DNA from: Diplocarpon mali
Lineage: Eukaryota > Ascomycota > Leotiomycetes > Helotiales > Drepanopezizaceae
Assembly (NCBI GenBank): GCA_024741835.1
Contig: JAENRP010000027.1
Coordinates: 124,001-188,000, forward strand
Direction of reading: 5' to 3'
DNA length: 64,000 nt
Below, in pieces: positions 25,183-37,000 of the stretch. The notes under the pieces are model-generated. The model was not told the DNA's origin, did no database searches, and worked only from the letters and a program-made list of their open reading frames with translations. The translations under genes and the position numbers were made by a program. Numbering within the stretch: position 1 is the stretch's first letter; each line of letters starts with the position of its first letter.

Positions 25183-27947
25183 ATGCATCTTCTCGCCGCG
25201 GTAGCTCTGCTGGCAACATGCCTGTCCACGGCCTCAGCCGAGGCTGACGACACTTCAATCCTGTATAAAGAGGTTGCGCGCACGGCGAACGAGAGTTTGC
25301 TCTGGGGGGCCTATCGCCCGAATCTGTATTTTGGAGTCAGGCCGAGGATCCCCAAGAGCTTCCTCGGAGGGCTGATGTGGAGCCGCGTGGACAATTATCA
25401 GGATGTGCAGAATAGTAAGTCCGAATACTGGCAGTTATGGTGTTTTCGAGGACTGTTAGATGAGATGCATCTTCCGCTCCTGGACGCAGGGCTAATGAGG
25501 CGGACTGGCAGATTTCAGACATACGTGCGAGCAAAGCGATAATATGAAAGGCTATGGCTGGGAGGAATTCGATGCGCGGACTGGTGGCCAGCAGACGATT
25601 TACGACGAGGGCAATGGCATCGATATCAAGACGAATTTTGTCAAGATCCCTGGAGGCACTAATGGCGGCGGATGGGCTGTACGCATTACGGGCACAGTGC
25701 GACAAGGTTGGTCGCCGGACTTGAAAAGTACAATTGTGTGGTACTCGACTCTCGAAGGACCCGGCAGTCTCGAGGTTGAAACCGAGGCGGAATTAGGGTT
25801 CGAGGACGACGTGACGCTTAGTGGAGAGTCGGAGGGCTTGGGGCAGTACAAAGTGACTGTCACCAAGGGAACAGGAAAGCATCCTGCCTCTTCGCATCCT
25901 GCGTACCAGAAGAGGCCTTTAGATCTCACAATTGTGAAGTCGGTGACTACACCGGACCATGCTCTGTGGCAGGCGAAGGCCATCATGTTCCAGATAATAA
26001 AGGAGCAAGTCGACAAGTATGTTGAGGTGTATGGGGAAGAGAACCCTCCCCCACCATGGCAGGTGTACACGATTGATAATGAGCCAGGACCTGGGAATGT
26101 ACACCTGATTCAAAAAGTGTTCGAGGGTAACTTCGAGTTTGATGTCATATTCAACAGTGGCTCGGCTAGTAAGGAGTACACCAGCCAAGACGTGACCGAG
26201 CTTTTGTCTAGTAACTCCAAGGGGTTCTGGGACAGATTCGTGGCTACATTCGATCCCCAACCACCGTTTGGTGTTGAAAGCATCCAGAGATTCGCTGCAA
26301 GCATGTTTTCGAATCTTCTCGGTGGTTTAGGATACTTTTACGGAGATTCGGTTGTCGACAGGTCGTACGCTCCCGAGTACGACGAAGAAAACGAGGGATT
26401 CTGGGAGGAGACTGCTGCAGCAAGAGCCCGGAAGCAAGAGAAGCTCGAAGGGCCCTCAGAGCTCTTCACCACTGTCCCCTCGCGACCCTTTTTCCCTCGT
26501 GGTTTTCTTTGGGATGAAGGGTTCCACCTGATGCCGATCGCGGACTGGGATTTGGATCTCGCCCTGGAGGTTGTCAAGAGCTGGTTCAGTCTCATGGACG
26601 AAGATGGATGGATTGGGCGTGAACAGATTCTCGGCGCTGAGGCGCGCAGCAAAGTCCCAGCCGAGTTCCAGGTTCAGTATCCGCATTACGCCAACCCTCC
26701 TACGCTCTTCTTCATTATCGACAATTTTATCAGCAAGATTCAAGCTACGAACGGTTCTGCGTCGGCGGGCAAAACAGGCAACGCAAGTCTCGGCGCACAG
26801 CCAAACTCGGTGCACCTGAAAGACCTGGATCTCGCTCTGCACTACCTGCGAGAGCTGTACCCCAAGCTCCGCAAGCACTACTTCTGGTACAAGAAGACGC
26901 AATCCGGCGACCTGAAGTCCTACGACCGCGAGGCCTTCAGCACCAAAGAGGGCTACCGCTGGCGCGGCCGCACCCCCCAACACATCCTCACCAGCGGACT
27001 GGACGACTACCCCCGGCCGCAACCGCCACACCCCGGGGAGCTGCACGTCGATCTCATCTCCTGGATGGGCATGATGACCAAGTCGCTTAAGAACATCGCC
27101 ACGCTGCTGGACTACAGCGACGATATCCAGGAGCTGAGCACCATCGAGACGGCGATCCTCCGCAACATCGACGACTTGCACTGGAGCGAGAAAGACAAAT
27201 GCTATTGTGACGCGACGATAGACGATTTCGAGGAGAACTCGCTGGTGTGCCACAAAGGATACGTCTCACTATTCCCTTTCTTGACTGGCCTGCTGGATTC
27301 CGAGAGCGAGAAATTAGGCCACGTGCTGAGCTTGATTGGGGATGAAGAGGAGTTATGGAGCGAGCATGGGATCCGGAGTCTGAGTAAGAAGAACGAGTTC
27401 TATGGGACGGACGAGAACTATTGGAGGGGCCCCATCTGGATGAACATTAACTATCTTGCTGTGGTCCAGCTGCTCGTAAGTTTTACTTTCTCCTCTCCAC
27501 CCCTCTTCTTTCCTTGTCCTCCCTCATCTCGATACGACGCCTGGACGTGAGCTCACCATCCCGGAACCAGAAATACGGCCAGGCCACCGGGCCGCACCGC
27601 GCCCAAGCTGCGAAGCTGTACAGCGCCCTTCGGCTCAACCTCGTCAAGACGGTCTACGATTCCTGGGCCGAGACGGGCTTTGCATGGGAACAATACAACC
27701 CCGAGAGCGGTAAGGGTCAGCGCACGCAGCACTTTACGGGGTGGACGAGCTTGGTGGTTAAGATCATGGGGATGCCGGATCTCAGGTACGTTTCACCTGC
27801 CCTCTCTTTGAGCTTTCTGCTCGGGTGCCCCATTGGGAGTCACCGATCTGTATCGTGAATCAGCGAGGGGGTGCAAGCTGACCTTGGGACAGCGGAGAGA
27901 CGTGGGACGTCGGGAAGGAGGGCGAGGGCGGGCATGATGAGTTGTGA
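25183..27947 (+). CDS. ER mannosyl-oligosaccharide glucosidase I (GH63)
   Basis: Four exons (25183-25414, 25512-27475, 27571-27785, 27893-27947), about 821 residues; introns of 97, 95 and 107 nt with GTAAGT, GTAAGT and GTACGT donors. Intron 1 splices to NNFRHTCEQSDNMKGYGW. The enzyme (yeast Cwh41/Gls1) removes the outermost alpha-1,2-glucose from N-glycans in the ER. GH63 motifs seen are LLWGAYRPNLYFGVRPR, FFPRGFLWDEGFH, REQILGAEARSKVP, PHYANPPTLF, HVDLISWMGMM and YWRGPIWMNINYL. The N-terminus (MHLLAAVALLATCLSTASA) looks like a cleavable signal peptide, not an internal membrane anchor, and the last exon ends in Gly-His-Asp-Glu-Leu and stop, an ER-retrieval signal. Length is normal for the family. 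Confidence 0.95.
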
Positions 27948-28394
27948 CGGAGGAGGGCCAGCGAAGTGTACATCAGCAGGGAAGGGCGGTGACTGTAATA
28001 TGACTCGGTGGATGGTAGAAAACGATGGAGGGATTGTTTCTTGACATGCTGCTCGGCCTTTTGTTACCCATTGATCTCTCGCCTCACGGCTTGCTCGCGC
28101 CGGTACCTGGGCCCGTTGTGCGCGAGCAACTCGTTCCCTCCCCCTGCCCTCTCCACGCTGCCGGTCACCCGCGTGGGAAAGACTCACGATCGGGGCACTC
28201 GCGGTTAGACGCGTTGAGAATTCATACATGTGCCACTGGCCTCGAGCGCGCGGGGTGAGGAATTGCTCGTGGTCGCGAAGCCCCGGCCTGGGGACGCAGA
28301 GAGCCATCCAACCCGGAATGGAGCGCTCGGCCCTGCATCGGTCGGCGTGCTCGATACGTCGGCATGGTCACGTGGACATGTCTCCGCGGCGGTT
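27948..28394. other. Intergenic region downstream of GLS1
   Basis: GC-rich DNA between the glucosidase gene and the GH74 relic. Overlapping frames occur on both strands but none has family resemblance. It may include unrecognisable 5' parts of the broken GH74 gene. Confidence 0.4.
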
Positions 28395-29196
28395 GCGAAA
28401 CGAGGTGACGGAGCAAGTCGGTACCAGATGTCCTGGCGACGAACAGGCTCGGATGGATGTCGACGGCCCGGCGCGAACGAGCCGTACTTCGGCTCGCGCA
28501 CCCCGGGCCTGCGCACGGCGACAGATCGCGCGCGGACCCGGACTAACCTCACCCACCACCCGGACGCGGCGGCCCACGGCATCGGCACCGGCATCGGCAT
28601 CGGCATCGGCATCGGGTTCGTCCTCTTCGATGCCGACCGCGCGGGCGTCATCTACGCCGGGGCGCACGGGCCAAACGGGCCGAGCGGACTCTACCCGACC
28701 GCCGATGCTGGCCAGGCCTGGACCGCGATCTCGGGACAGCCGCCGGACTGGAGCGGCGTCACCACTTCTCCCTTCTCCGGACCATCCGCCGCTGATAGAA
28801 TCTAAAGGTGTAGATTCTGAGTTCTGTAGAGCTGCAGGAGTATATATACAAGGTATGCTTACTAAGCCTTAATCTCCGATCCTTGTATATTTCTAACAGC
28901 CGCAGAGCGCCGGCCCGCAGCCCACGAGAGCAGCTCTCGCCTCCAGCGGCGTGCGGTATGTCACTTGCGCGGACGCCCCGGGCCCCTACGGCGCGCAGCA
29001 CGGAGTCGGGGACAGCTACAACACCAAGACGTCCACATGGGCCGATATCACGCTGTATCTCTGGGGCTCGGTCACGCACGGCGGCGAGCCGGGCGTCTAC
29101 CGCCCCGACGACGCGAGGGTGTTTGGGAGGGTGTATCTGGGGACGTTTGGCACGGGCATCGTCTGCGATGACATTGCCGCGGACGTTGGGGATCTA
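28395..29196 (+). pseudogene. Broken GH74 (xyloglucanase-like) gene fragment
   Basis: Translation in shifting frames gives GH74/BNR-propeller segments: DQ-ARMDVD, then after a frameshift PGANEPYFGSRTPGL, IGFVLFDADRAGVIYAGAH, LYPTADAGQAWTAISGQP, then beyond the inserted LTR PTRAALASSGVRYVT, ADAPGPYGAQ, and the family's terminal GRVYLGTFGTGIV. The expected middle of the last third is missing, and the 5' half of the roughly 700-residue family is absent. A GGCATC hexanucleotide run (about 28578-28616) expands a Gly-Ile tract. Removing the LTR and one target duplication does not restore a single frame, so other lesions exist. Active GH74 enzymes are secreted endo-xyloglucanases; this copy cannot make one. 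It ends against an assembly gap at 29205. Confidence 0.75.
28793..28898 (+). mobile_element. Solo miniature LTR, family A, copy 1 (106 bp), inside GH74 relic
   Basis: It starts TGATAGAATC and ends TTCTAACA, with the perfect 5-bp duplication GCCGC at 28788-28792 and 28899-28903. It is about 80% alike to 44005-44101. A perfect 8-bp inverted repeat, AGAATCTA (28797-28804) and TAGATTCT (28811-28818), with a 6-nt loop lies at its 5' end. There is no coding capacity. The TG...CA ends and target duplication identify an LTR-retrotransposon relic or a TRIM-like element. It sits between two GH74 coding segments. Confidence 0.85.
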
Positions 29197-29204
29197 GACG
29201 GGGG

Positions 29205-29210
29205 NNNNNN
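29205..29210. other. Assembly gap (six undetermined bases)
   Basis: A run of six N at the 3' end of the GH74 relic. The true distance and sequence are unknown, so the relic's end and the adjacent open frame (28951-29439) are not reliable across this point. Confidence 0.95.
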
Positions 29211-30110
29211 CGCTTCTGGAGACGGAGTCCTCGATAGTCACCGGCCGTCAGGAATTAGCCCTCTTTGCCCACAATGCCCATCGCATCTCTGCCAGGATGC
29301 AAGAGAAATGAGAAGAGCTGGTGTAAAATCTCAGGTGAGAACTCCGAGAACTGTTAATCTCGCATTCAACGCGGAAAAACCTTCTCTGTATTTTCCGACT
29401 GTTCTTGACAAACCCTTTGCGCCTTGGGGGAAGGGATAACCTCGACTCGTCTACCGCTTACTCTAGTCGTCAAATTTCCAGACACCCGTCGTACTCCATC
29501 CTGGCAGATGTCAAGGTCCGGGTGTTGGTGCCGATATCAGGATTTCGCTTCGCCGCCCGGAGAAATCGACGCATGGAAATGGGGAGCGGCTGGCTAGAGG
29601 TTCTCTGACCAGGTTTGCCGTATGATCGGTTTCCTCAGAGAAAGGCCCTCTGGCTTTCGCGTCGGTTTTAAATGTCCGGGTTCGGCATCAATCGAAACTT
29701 GCTATTATGGTTTGCTGGCTGCGTTGCGCGGAGTCGCGAGGAGGATATCACCGGAGCCCAAACCTCACGCGAATCACTTTCTCGTGCTCCTTGGTCTGTT
29801 CGCGTGTGACGCTGCGACTCCATAGCCGCCGACAATCTTCAGCTCCGGAGGATGATTCCCAGCATCCAATCGCTGCGTTCACACCGGCAGCTGCCAAGCA
29901 GGTATCCCAATGCGCTTCAATAGCCACCTATGAATCAGTCGGTCGCTTGGAGTCGTTCGCCACCGGAGTTTGCTGACGGGACAATCATTGCTACAGCTGA
30001 GCGGCTTTGTGCGACTCAAGACCCTACTTGCGTCTGACGAATACTATGTGGCCGGCTCCTTGATTCCGGCGTTAAATCCAACCCATCTCACATCTCAAGA
30101 GAAAGAATCC
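29211..30110. other. Intergenic region upstream of the membrane protein gene
   Basis: Short frames at 29405-29976 have no recognisable content. The last few hundred bases should include the promoter of the gene starting at 30111. Confidence 0.4.
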
Positions 30111-31014
30111 ATGGGGATCATGCTCAAGTCGATGTGCGCCATGGCAGATTTGTTTTACGTTGCGCTTGTCTTACTTGGCTTTGCGGCGGTGGTCCTGGGA
30201 GCTGGAAATCAGAGCGTCGAATTCTCGTACCCTCCGGCCGGATTGACGCTCAATTACATGGATACCATCAACGTATCCTACACTTCGAATTCCTCGAAGC
30301 CTTTGACGCTCTATACCTTCTGCACCAAGGTAAATAGTGCAGGCCCGTTAAAAAGTATACTCTATTCCCAGAACCCGAAACATAAGATAACTGACCACTA
30401 CATCGCAAGAGCAAAAGCAGTTCGTGCCCGCAAACAATGGCTCGGGGCTCGTTCTTCTGAGCTGGCCCGATGTCGATTCTTGCTATTTCGATATCCGGCG
30501 GAACAAAACGGCCAAGAGTGGAGTTCGGAGCCATTTCGTGCAGGTCCTCAGTATCGCGCGACCGACTCCGATAATCGTTGGTCTTGATCAAAATTCTACA
30601 ACCATACCAGTCAAGCCAACGGATATTGCAACAGCAACAGGGCATAGCAACGGAGTAAAGATAGGAATAGGCGTCGGAGTTACGCTTGGTGTGGTCATCA
30701 TCACGGCTGCCGGATTTGTTTTGTTCTTTATGAAGAGGAGAAGGAAAACAAAGAAGCAAGCGCAGTGGCCACCATGGAAGGTGGTCAACGATAATCCAAA
30801 TCCTTATTCTGGGGACAGAGGAGCTTATGTGCCAATGGAGTCCATACCATCTGAAATAGCAGTCAAAAACAATGGGGAGGCATCGCACGAATTAACTTCA
30901 GAGAGAACTTTTGAGATAGATAATGGAAGAATTGTCGGGGAATTGAGTGCTGAGAGCGAGATACAAACCCCAGGCCTTAGGCGCTTTTCTTGGGAGAGGA
31001 CGCCGGTGGGCTGA
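30111..31014 (+). CDS. Predicted single-pass surface glycoprotein (unknown family)
   Basis: Two exons (30111-30329 and 30412-31014) separated by an 82-nt intron (GTAAAT donor, ACTGAC branch, AG acceptor) give about 273 residues. The N-terminus has several in-frame ATGs before a hydrophobic signal peptide (LFYVALVLLGFAAVVLGAG); the first is used here, 30141 is possible. The outer part (about residues 35-160) has several N-x-S/T sites and few cysteines and starts SVEFSYPPAGLTLNYMDTIN. A Gly/Val/Ile-rich transmembrane segment (VKIGIGVGVTLGVVIITAAG) is followed by the stop-transfer cluster KRRRKTKK and an 85-residue Ser/Glu-rich cytosolic tail. This layout is common in Pezizomycotina surface proteins without known function. 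No WSC or CFEM domain is visible. Confidence 0.75.
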
Positions 31015-31486
31015 AGTTTGCGGTGTTGGATAAAGCGGAAATAAGAAAGCCTGAAGCAGCAATGTCAAAAGCTGGTATACAATTGACTAGGCGAGATGAT
31101 GTTTGTTCTTTGCCCACTTTATCTGTTGTACGCGGGTTTTGGAAGCAAACCACAAAAACAACCCCTGACATATAGCTCTTGTCTAGAGCGAGCGTGATGA
31201 GAATAATAATTACCTCCTACGAGAGCTCCCATTGCGATTGCTGTGGTGGATCTAGAATCGGGGGAGAAGACTGACAATTAGACTTCGGGTTGAGACTCGG
31301 CCTGTTGGGGAAATCCTTACGGAAAACAAAAGATAAATTCCGGACAAGGTTATATAAAGGCTGAAGTTACGCCGAGAGTCATAAAGACCGAGTTCTCAGC
31401 CCGGGAAAAGGATCTTAAAATGCAATATCGTGGGTTTTGAGAGCAGGAGGCATATCCATTTGTCGTCACGTGATCGGCCTCATGGC
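31015..31486. other. Convergent intergenic region
   Basis: 3' flanks of the membrane-protein gene (+) and the DUF952 gene (-). No other gene seen. Confidence 0.5.
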
Positions 31487-31954
31487 TCACTCTTTGGGAA
31501 CGTCCTCCCCAAACGGCCAACCCTTCGGACTCCACATCTCACCAGCCTTCTTCCACATCCCGACACTTTCAACTTCGTCTCTCCCCAGCTTTAAGCCCCG
31601 ATCTCCTGTTCCAGGTCCGGCATTCGCATACACGTGAGGAAAGAATCCTCTTGATCCCTCCACGTCCCAGCGTCTGCTGTTCTCATCTGGTCCTTTGCCT
31701 TTGGTATCCTCCCAAAGAACGAAGTTGGCTACTCGCTCGTACGGAACGCGGAGGATATAGACTTGCGCCTCTGAAGAGAAGAAGTTTCGCAGGGTTCCCA
31801 GAAGTTGAGAAGACGTGCTAAAATGCATGAAATTGTCCTGAGCATCAAGGGCAGAGAGTGGGAGAGAGACAGGCAAAGGGACGGGTGGTGCTGGAGAAGA
31901 TGGCAGGATCTTGTAAATGTATTCTGGGAGAGGGCTGGGCGTGGAGTTGCACAT
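31487..31954 (-). CDS. DUF952 family protein
   Basis: Single exon, 155 residues. The opening PLPEYIYKILPSSP, then LSALDAQDNFMHFSTSSQLLGTLRNFF and VYILRVPYERV-NFVLWEDTKG, is the DUF952 pattern. An Arg/Gly/Pro-rich middle leads to FFPHVYANAGP and a Trp-rich end (MWSPKGWPFG). The family is small, cytosolic and of uncertain function; structures relate it to ADP-ribosyltransferase-like folds, but activity is not established. No intron is needed and length is normal. Confidence 0.85.
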   Translation of the reverse strand: MCNSTPSPLPEYIYKILPSSPAPPVPLPVSLPLSALDAQDNFMHFSTSSQLLGTLRNFFSSEAQVYILRVPYERVANFVLWEDTKGKGPDENSRRWDVEGSRGFFPHVYANAGPGTGDRGLKLGRDEVESVGMWKKAGEMWSPKGWPFGEDVPKE

Positions 31955-34900
31955 GGTGTGGTGGTGAATAGATGCCTTCTGGCGACCTAGCGGGAGATCG
32001 ATGGATCGTTCACGAAACCATAAGATATGTGTTTTCTCGTCACGTTTTCAGAAAATCAATGTTAAGGAGATCCGCATGAAAACTGTGCCTCATTTGTATG
32101 AAAATATCTGTGATCTTTTCACCCTGAAACTAGATGCTTTAGGTGTGTAGATTGATGTATTTGTTTGTTTGCAACCGGGATCACATGTTTATGCCAAGAG
32201 TTTATCTCCTTGTTCAACACCCAGCTCAAACTTATTCAACCTCACTCAGGAGTTCCATATAAATTTTGACATTGAATCCCAGCATGCTGGATCCAGCTTA
32301 AGCCAATCCCACTAGTCTAAGACCAGACAGTCTAGAATGTCGTTTGGATTGGTTGATACTTATTCTTGAGTATCCATTTGGGCTCTGAGGCTGTAAATGA
32401 CAGTATTCAGCCTGAATAAATTTATGCTTAAATAGTCTTCAATCCCTAAAGCCTGGAAATAATTACATAATCTTGCTTAATGAGAAGATTGTTAAGCAAG
32501 CTCGAAAGCAGTCCCCCCCTCTCTCCTCCCCCCTTGTCTCCTGAGTTTTATATACGCTTACTCTGTGGAGTGGTTTTCCCTTGATATTTTTGAACGGTTT
32601 AATACTCACAAATAATAAAGAAGCTTGGAACTCTCATGTTATCCCTGTATTATGCAAGTAAAGCCCTTGAAGAAACAGGTACTCTTATGAAATTAAATCA
32701 CCTAAAGTGAAGCCTGAAGAGCGGCTTGCAAAAACCGACAAAGTTGAGCCCCGCCAGTCACTATACCTCTATGACAGCCTTCACTGCTGTAAACCTGCGA
32801 AAACTTCATACATTAGAAGAACCATAGAATTTCAGGGGTCTAGAGAAGCAGGTAGATCTTTTGTCCAACTAAACTCTACGGTATTCCTTCTAGCAAAAGT
32901 TTCTATGTTGTTAAATATCTCTGTGAATCTCTTCGCAAGCAAATAAGTTGTGGAGACTCTCCATTAAAAATTTGACAACGTCTGCTCTTGAAGTTCACAC
33001 CTCTATATTCTTCGCTGCAGGCAGGTTAGCAACCTAACTCTATGTACTAGACAATTCATTTGCTCTTAAATTTTAATTCTAGGATGCAGTTTGAATAGTA
33101 TTTCTTCAGACAATTTAATACTTGTACTCAGCATCTTATAAATTTCACTTGACAGAATCTTCAGGAGTACTGTTTAGGATGATCCAGTGATTTACTATTA
33201 TCATCACTTCACTGTACAATGTTATCACTGATCTGTTCCACTACTGTCGCGAGTCTGAGGAAATAGCTGATGTTGATAGATGTACTAGGTCAGCGGGATT
33301 AGTATTATTTCGCCCCGGGCCAAATAAATAACACATACACAAGCGATATCTGCAAAGGTGGTTTGTGATATAATTGCAAGGTCAAATATAACATATTTAT
33401 GCTCTTCAGCCTATAACAAGGTAGTTGACTCTATCCAACTGAGAGTGAGGTGTGTTTTAGCAAAGTGGGGCATCTTGTTTCCCACCTTGATCCATGATAC
33501 CACACAATTCATAGACCACACTTGGCACATGGTCTTGGAATCCTCTGACCGGAAGTTCGGCTATACTTCCGGAACGAGATGGTTCATGCAGATCTGAAAT
33601 AGCCGGATATAAACGAAATATCCGAAGAACACGTCAGAACACTAGCAGAAGGTGACGGCTACTCCCTTTTTTAAAAACTTAATCGCATGCTTAATGCAAG
33701 AAGATGTTACTGCGAGAGCAAGGCGCAGGTTGATGAAGTCAATCAGGTCTAAGCTATATACTATAAATTTAGAGTAGCAAACAAACATAACGCAGAGCTC
33801 GATCTATGCTTTTTTGCCTTCTGTCAAGCATAAGTAATTCAGCTCGCAAGCTTATAAATTGATCTATTTTATTCTATCCTGTCTACATCTCCAAGCATGC
33901 CTGGCCTGGTAGCTAAGGCGCCTTTCCATTCTCAGAACAATAAGCGCAACCTTAGATTGGCCAGGTCTAAATATGTTTTCTTGTGAGAAGCTGTGTACTC
34001 TGTACGAGTGTTTCAAGTACGGTCGATCGAAAGCAGGGCAGAATTCTACTAATTTGCATGGTAAGGATTCTGACGTACGATTGAGTAAAGTAAGCAATTC
34101 GAATCGAACGCTTTAAACTTGAAGGTAGAGCACTTTATATTGTTATTCTCTCGAATATCTTACTTCGCGCAATACATAGTTCCCAAGCCATCCGGCTCTT
34201 TTGATAATATATCCCAAAGGTAAACTCTTCGTTCTCTAGTGGCAGAAAGCTGTTTAATAAGTTTTTGGATCTGTAAATACTCGGGGAAAAAGGCAAGCTT
34301 CCTTTTTGCGGCGCGTTTTGCAGGCGATAGTTTCAGAACCCTACTATTACCGAAGATTCCCACTGCACAGTAAAGTAATTGGAAAGCTTGAAGCAAGGGG
34401 GCGTGTCACGAGTAGAATTCCTGCTTCAAGCTCATGAGAAAGGCTAGCCGAGGACAGGGATCCCCTGCGTCAGGGGTAATCAGCCTCTCACCCATGTTTT
34501 TTCTTATTTTGAGTACAGCATATCAGAAAACCTAGTACTTTGGTACTTGATATTCTATTGCTAGGGCAAGATTAACGCACTCTTAGAAGTCAAATACGAA
34601 GTGTCGGGTGACTAGGAGGCTAACTGCCGCGTGATTAGATTTGCATGGGGAAAAAATTAGCTCTTTTACGAAGTAGAAGAAATTTTGAAGCTCTTACTAT
34701 TAATCGTGAACTTCATCACCTCATATATATTTCTCCTTTTAAGATACAATGTTAGCTCTAAACTGTACAGCATAAGCGGAGAAAGCTATAGTTAGAACAA
34801 ATATAAAGGAAGCTAGTATAAAATTCTTAAAAGTTAGTATATAGCCTACTATACTTATAAAGGACCTTGTACCATTACACAAGAGTCTAACTTTTACTTT

Positions 34901-37000
34901 AGTTAATAGTTGTTCCCTTTAAGACTTAGGCAAGTATTTTCATAGCAAATTGCTTAGATGAATATAGTCGCCTTAGGTTCCGTTTCTGAAGCTAAGCCCT
35001 CCTTGCTAATAGTAGCTATTCATTTAATTTTTATTATATTAATCCTGTTACTAGCTAGTGACGGCTATTCAATATGACCCTTTTTATCAACTTTTAGCTT
35101 TCGGTTAAACTCTTCAGAGATATTAGGCTTTGAAATATATCCTTTTCTTTCTTCTTTTTCTGTTTAAACTAGACCTTGCCTTATACCTCCTTATATCTAT
35201 CGATAAGCCTTTCCTTTAACTGTAGGTATATATCTACATAATCCTGAAGTAAGTACGTAGAGGACGAGAGCAAGGGTATTTATATAAGTAGTAGTATATA
35301 TAATATTTGCTTTCCAGCTTTCGAAAGGTGTAACCTTGAATCGAGTCAGGGACTAATATTTCACAGTCGAAAGGACTTGATCTTGGCTTTATAGACTCTT
35401 AATGAAGAAATTAAAGAATCTGCAGCTTTATAGGAGTCTCTCTTTGACTAATATTAAGGTTTCTTATTTAAAATGCATTGGTTCAAGTTCCGATTGAACC
35501 ACTATAGTATTACTAAGTACTTGGAGTTGCATTGTTGCTACAAGCAAGGCCTTCGTAGAGAGCCCCCCCGGATCCGTTGCTTCCGTTGATTTATTCGCAA
35601 CAAATTACTCGTACATGTGTCATTAATAGTGTAATTCGTCGAAGGCCAAATAAATAAACGCGAAAGTAGCACGTACTCCAGGGGTTTTTTACTAGTTTTG
35701 CAAGGTTAAATTCACTTGCATATGGTGTTTATTCATTTATTACGCGAAATATGCCTGCCACGAAGTGAACGCACGTCTTAAAAGTGATGTGTTCTAATAC
35801 TTCTACGAACCGATTCTCTCTTCTAATAGAATCAATTTATATTTCGAATTAAAACGATCGTTCTTCCTTGCTGATTTTGATCAAGAGCCAAGTGAGCGAT
35901 TTTTGATTTATGTTTTGGGTAAAGCGCCCTACGGTTGCCACCTTAGTAGGGCTGAATTAAAAGTTGCGACGAATTCTTCGAGACACATGGGTAAACAGGG
36001 GCCGTGGAAGACGATGACAGAAAATTTCAAGCTGATTTTGACTCAAGTAATATCGTGAATTTGACTTATTAGAATACTTACCGACCGCTCTTTGCGTTCG
36101 CAACGAATCTTTCAATAAAAATAAGTTGATACTCGGCGTCATGATTTCACAAAAATGAAAGGCAATCGAGCGAAATAGTGCTATATATATGTCTTGGGAT
36201 TTTTAACCTCACATGCTTCTCGTAAAAGGCCCTAAGCTAAAGCTCAACACAAATCTGCCACACCGTTTCCACAAAATAGTAAAAGAGCTCAAGGTTGAAA
36301 ATTCCTGATCGCAGATTAGACATGCCAGGACGTGTTTGAAGGTTGATCAGCAAAATCAATTAACTTCTACTATAGATCTGCCACTTTTCCCTAAGACTGT
36401 TTGCACAATATAACCGAAAGATCCACAATTCAGCGTTCTTTCGATTGAAAAAAGCACATCTCTAGATTAGGTACTTGTGAGTCTGTTATTGATGTTCGAC
36501 AATGAAATGTTTTATATTCCTTACCAAAGAATGTTGCAAAACTTTTGCTAGTTAAGCTACTTTCTTAAGTAATTTAGCAAAGTCGTTATTAGATGTTTGA
36601 TTTTACGTCATGATCCGGTCGGGTAATTCTAAGTTGCCAAACGCGCCCTAATAAGAGGGTGGAGTTGCAGAATGGCATAAATTATAAATTTATTTACATA
36701 CTCTACTCTGCTGCACACCCCTGATTAGTATAGCCGGGGTAAAAGGTCAACCCTGGAACCTCCTTATTCTTGCTACGGCATAGAGTTCCTTGGTGTTTCG
36801 TTATTCATGCTGTGCCTCACACTGTGTCATTGTTGATACGAGATAGACATTGTTTATATTACCGCGATTCGAGCAGTTCATTTCACGGATACATAAATAC
36901 AGCAGATTGTACTTCGAGGTAGTAACAATCATTTCAAGCAAGATCATCTTCACCATCTTCCAGACCAGAATCATTTGTCAAGAACCAGCAATCTCTCACT
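31955..37000. other. AT-rich, gene-empty island
   Basis: About 5 kb of strongly AT-rich DNA, closed in all six frames apart from short chance frames. Parts at 34.7-35.5 kb look like degraded coding DNA on the minus strand (short Lys/Glu-rich runs broken by stops), with no assignable family. A GC-richer inverted motif, CCCCTGCGTCAGGGG, lies at about 34463-34477. The composition is what mutation-eroded repeats look like, but I cannot measure RIP indices here. The last 150 bp are the leader of the small secreted protein gene. Confidence 0.5.

Noticed and set aside
26456..27253. 265-codon minus-strand frame
   Set aside because: Antisense shadow of the glucosidase I coding exon.
28220..28872. Overlapping 150-214 codon frames on both strands
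   Set aside because: GC-rich shadows of the GH74 relic; only the segments matching GH74 motifs were kept.
34430..34490. Possible third family B LTR in reverse orientation
   Set aside because: Only a GGCTGATTAC-like patch and a CCTCGG patch match; ends and target duplication could not be found.
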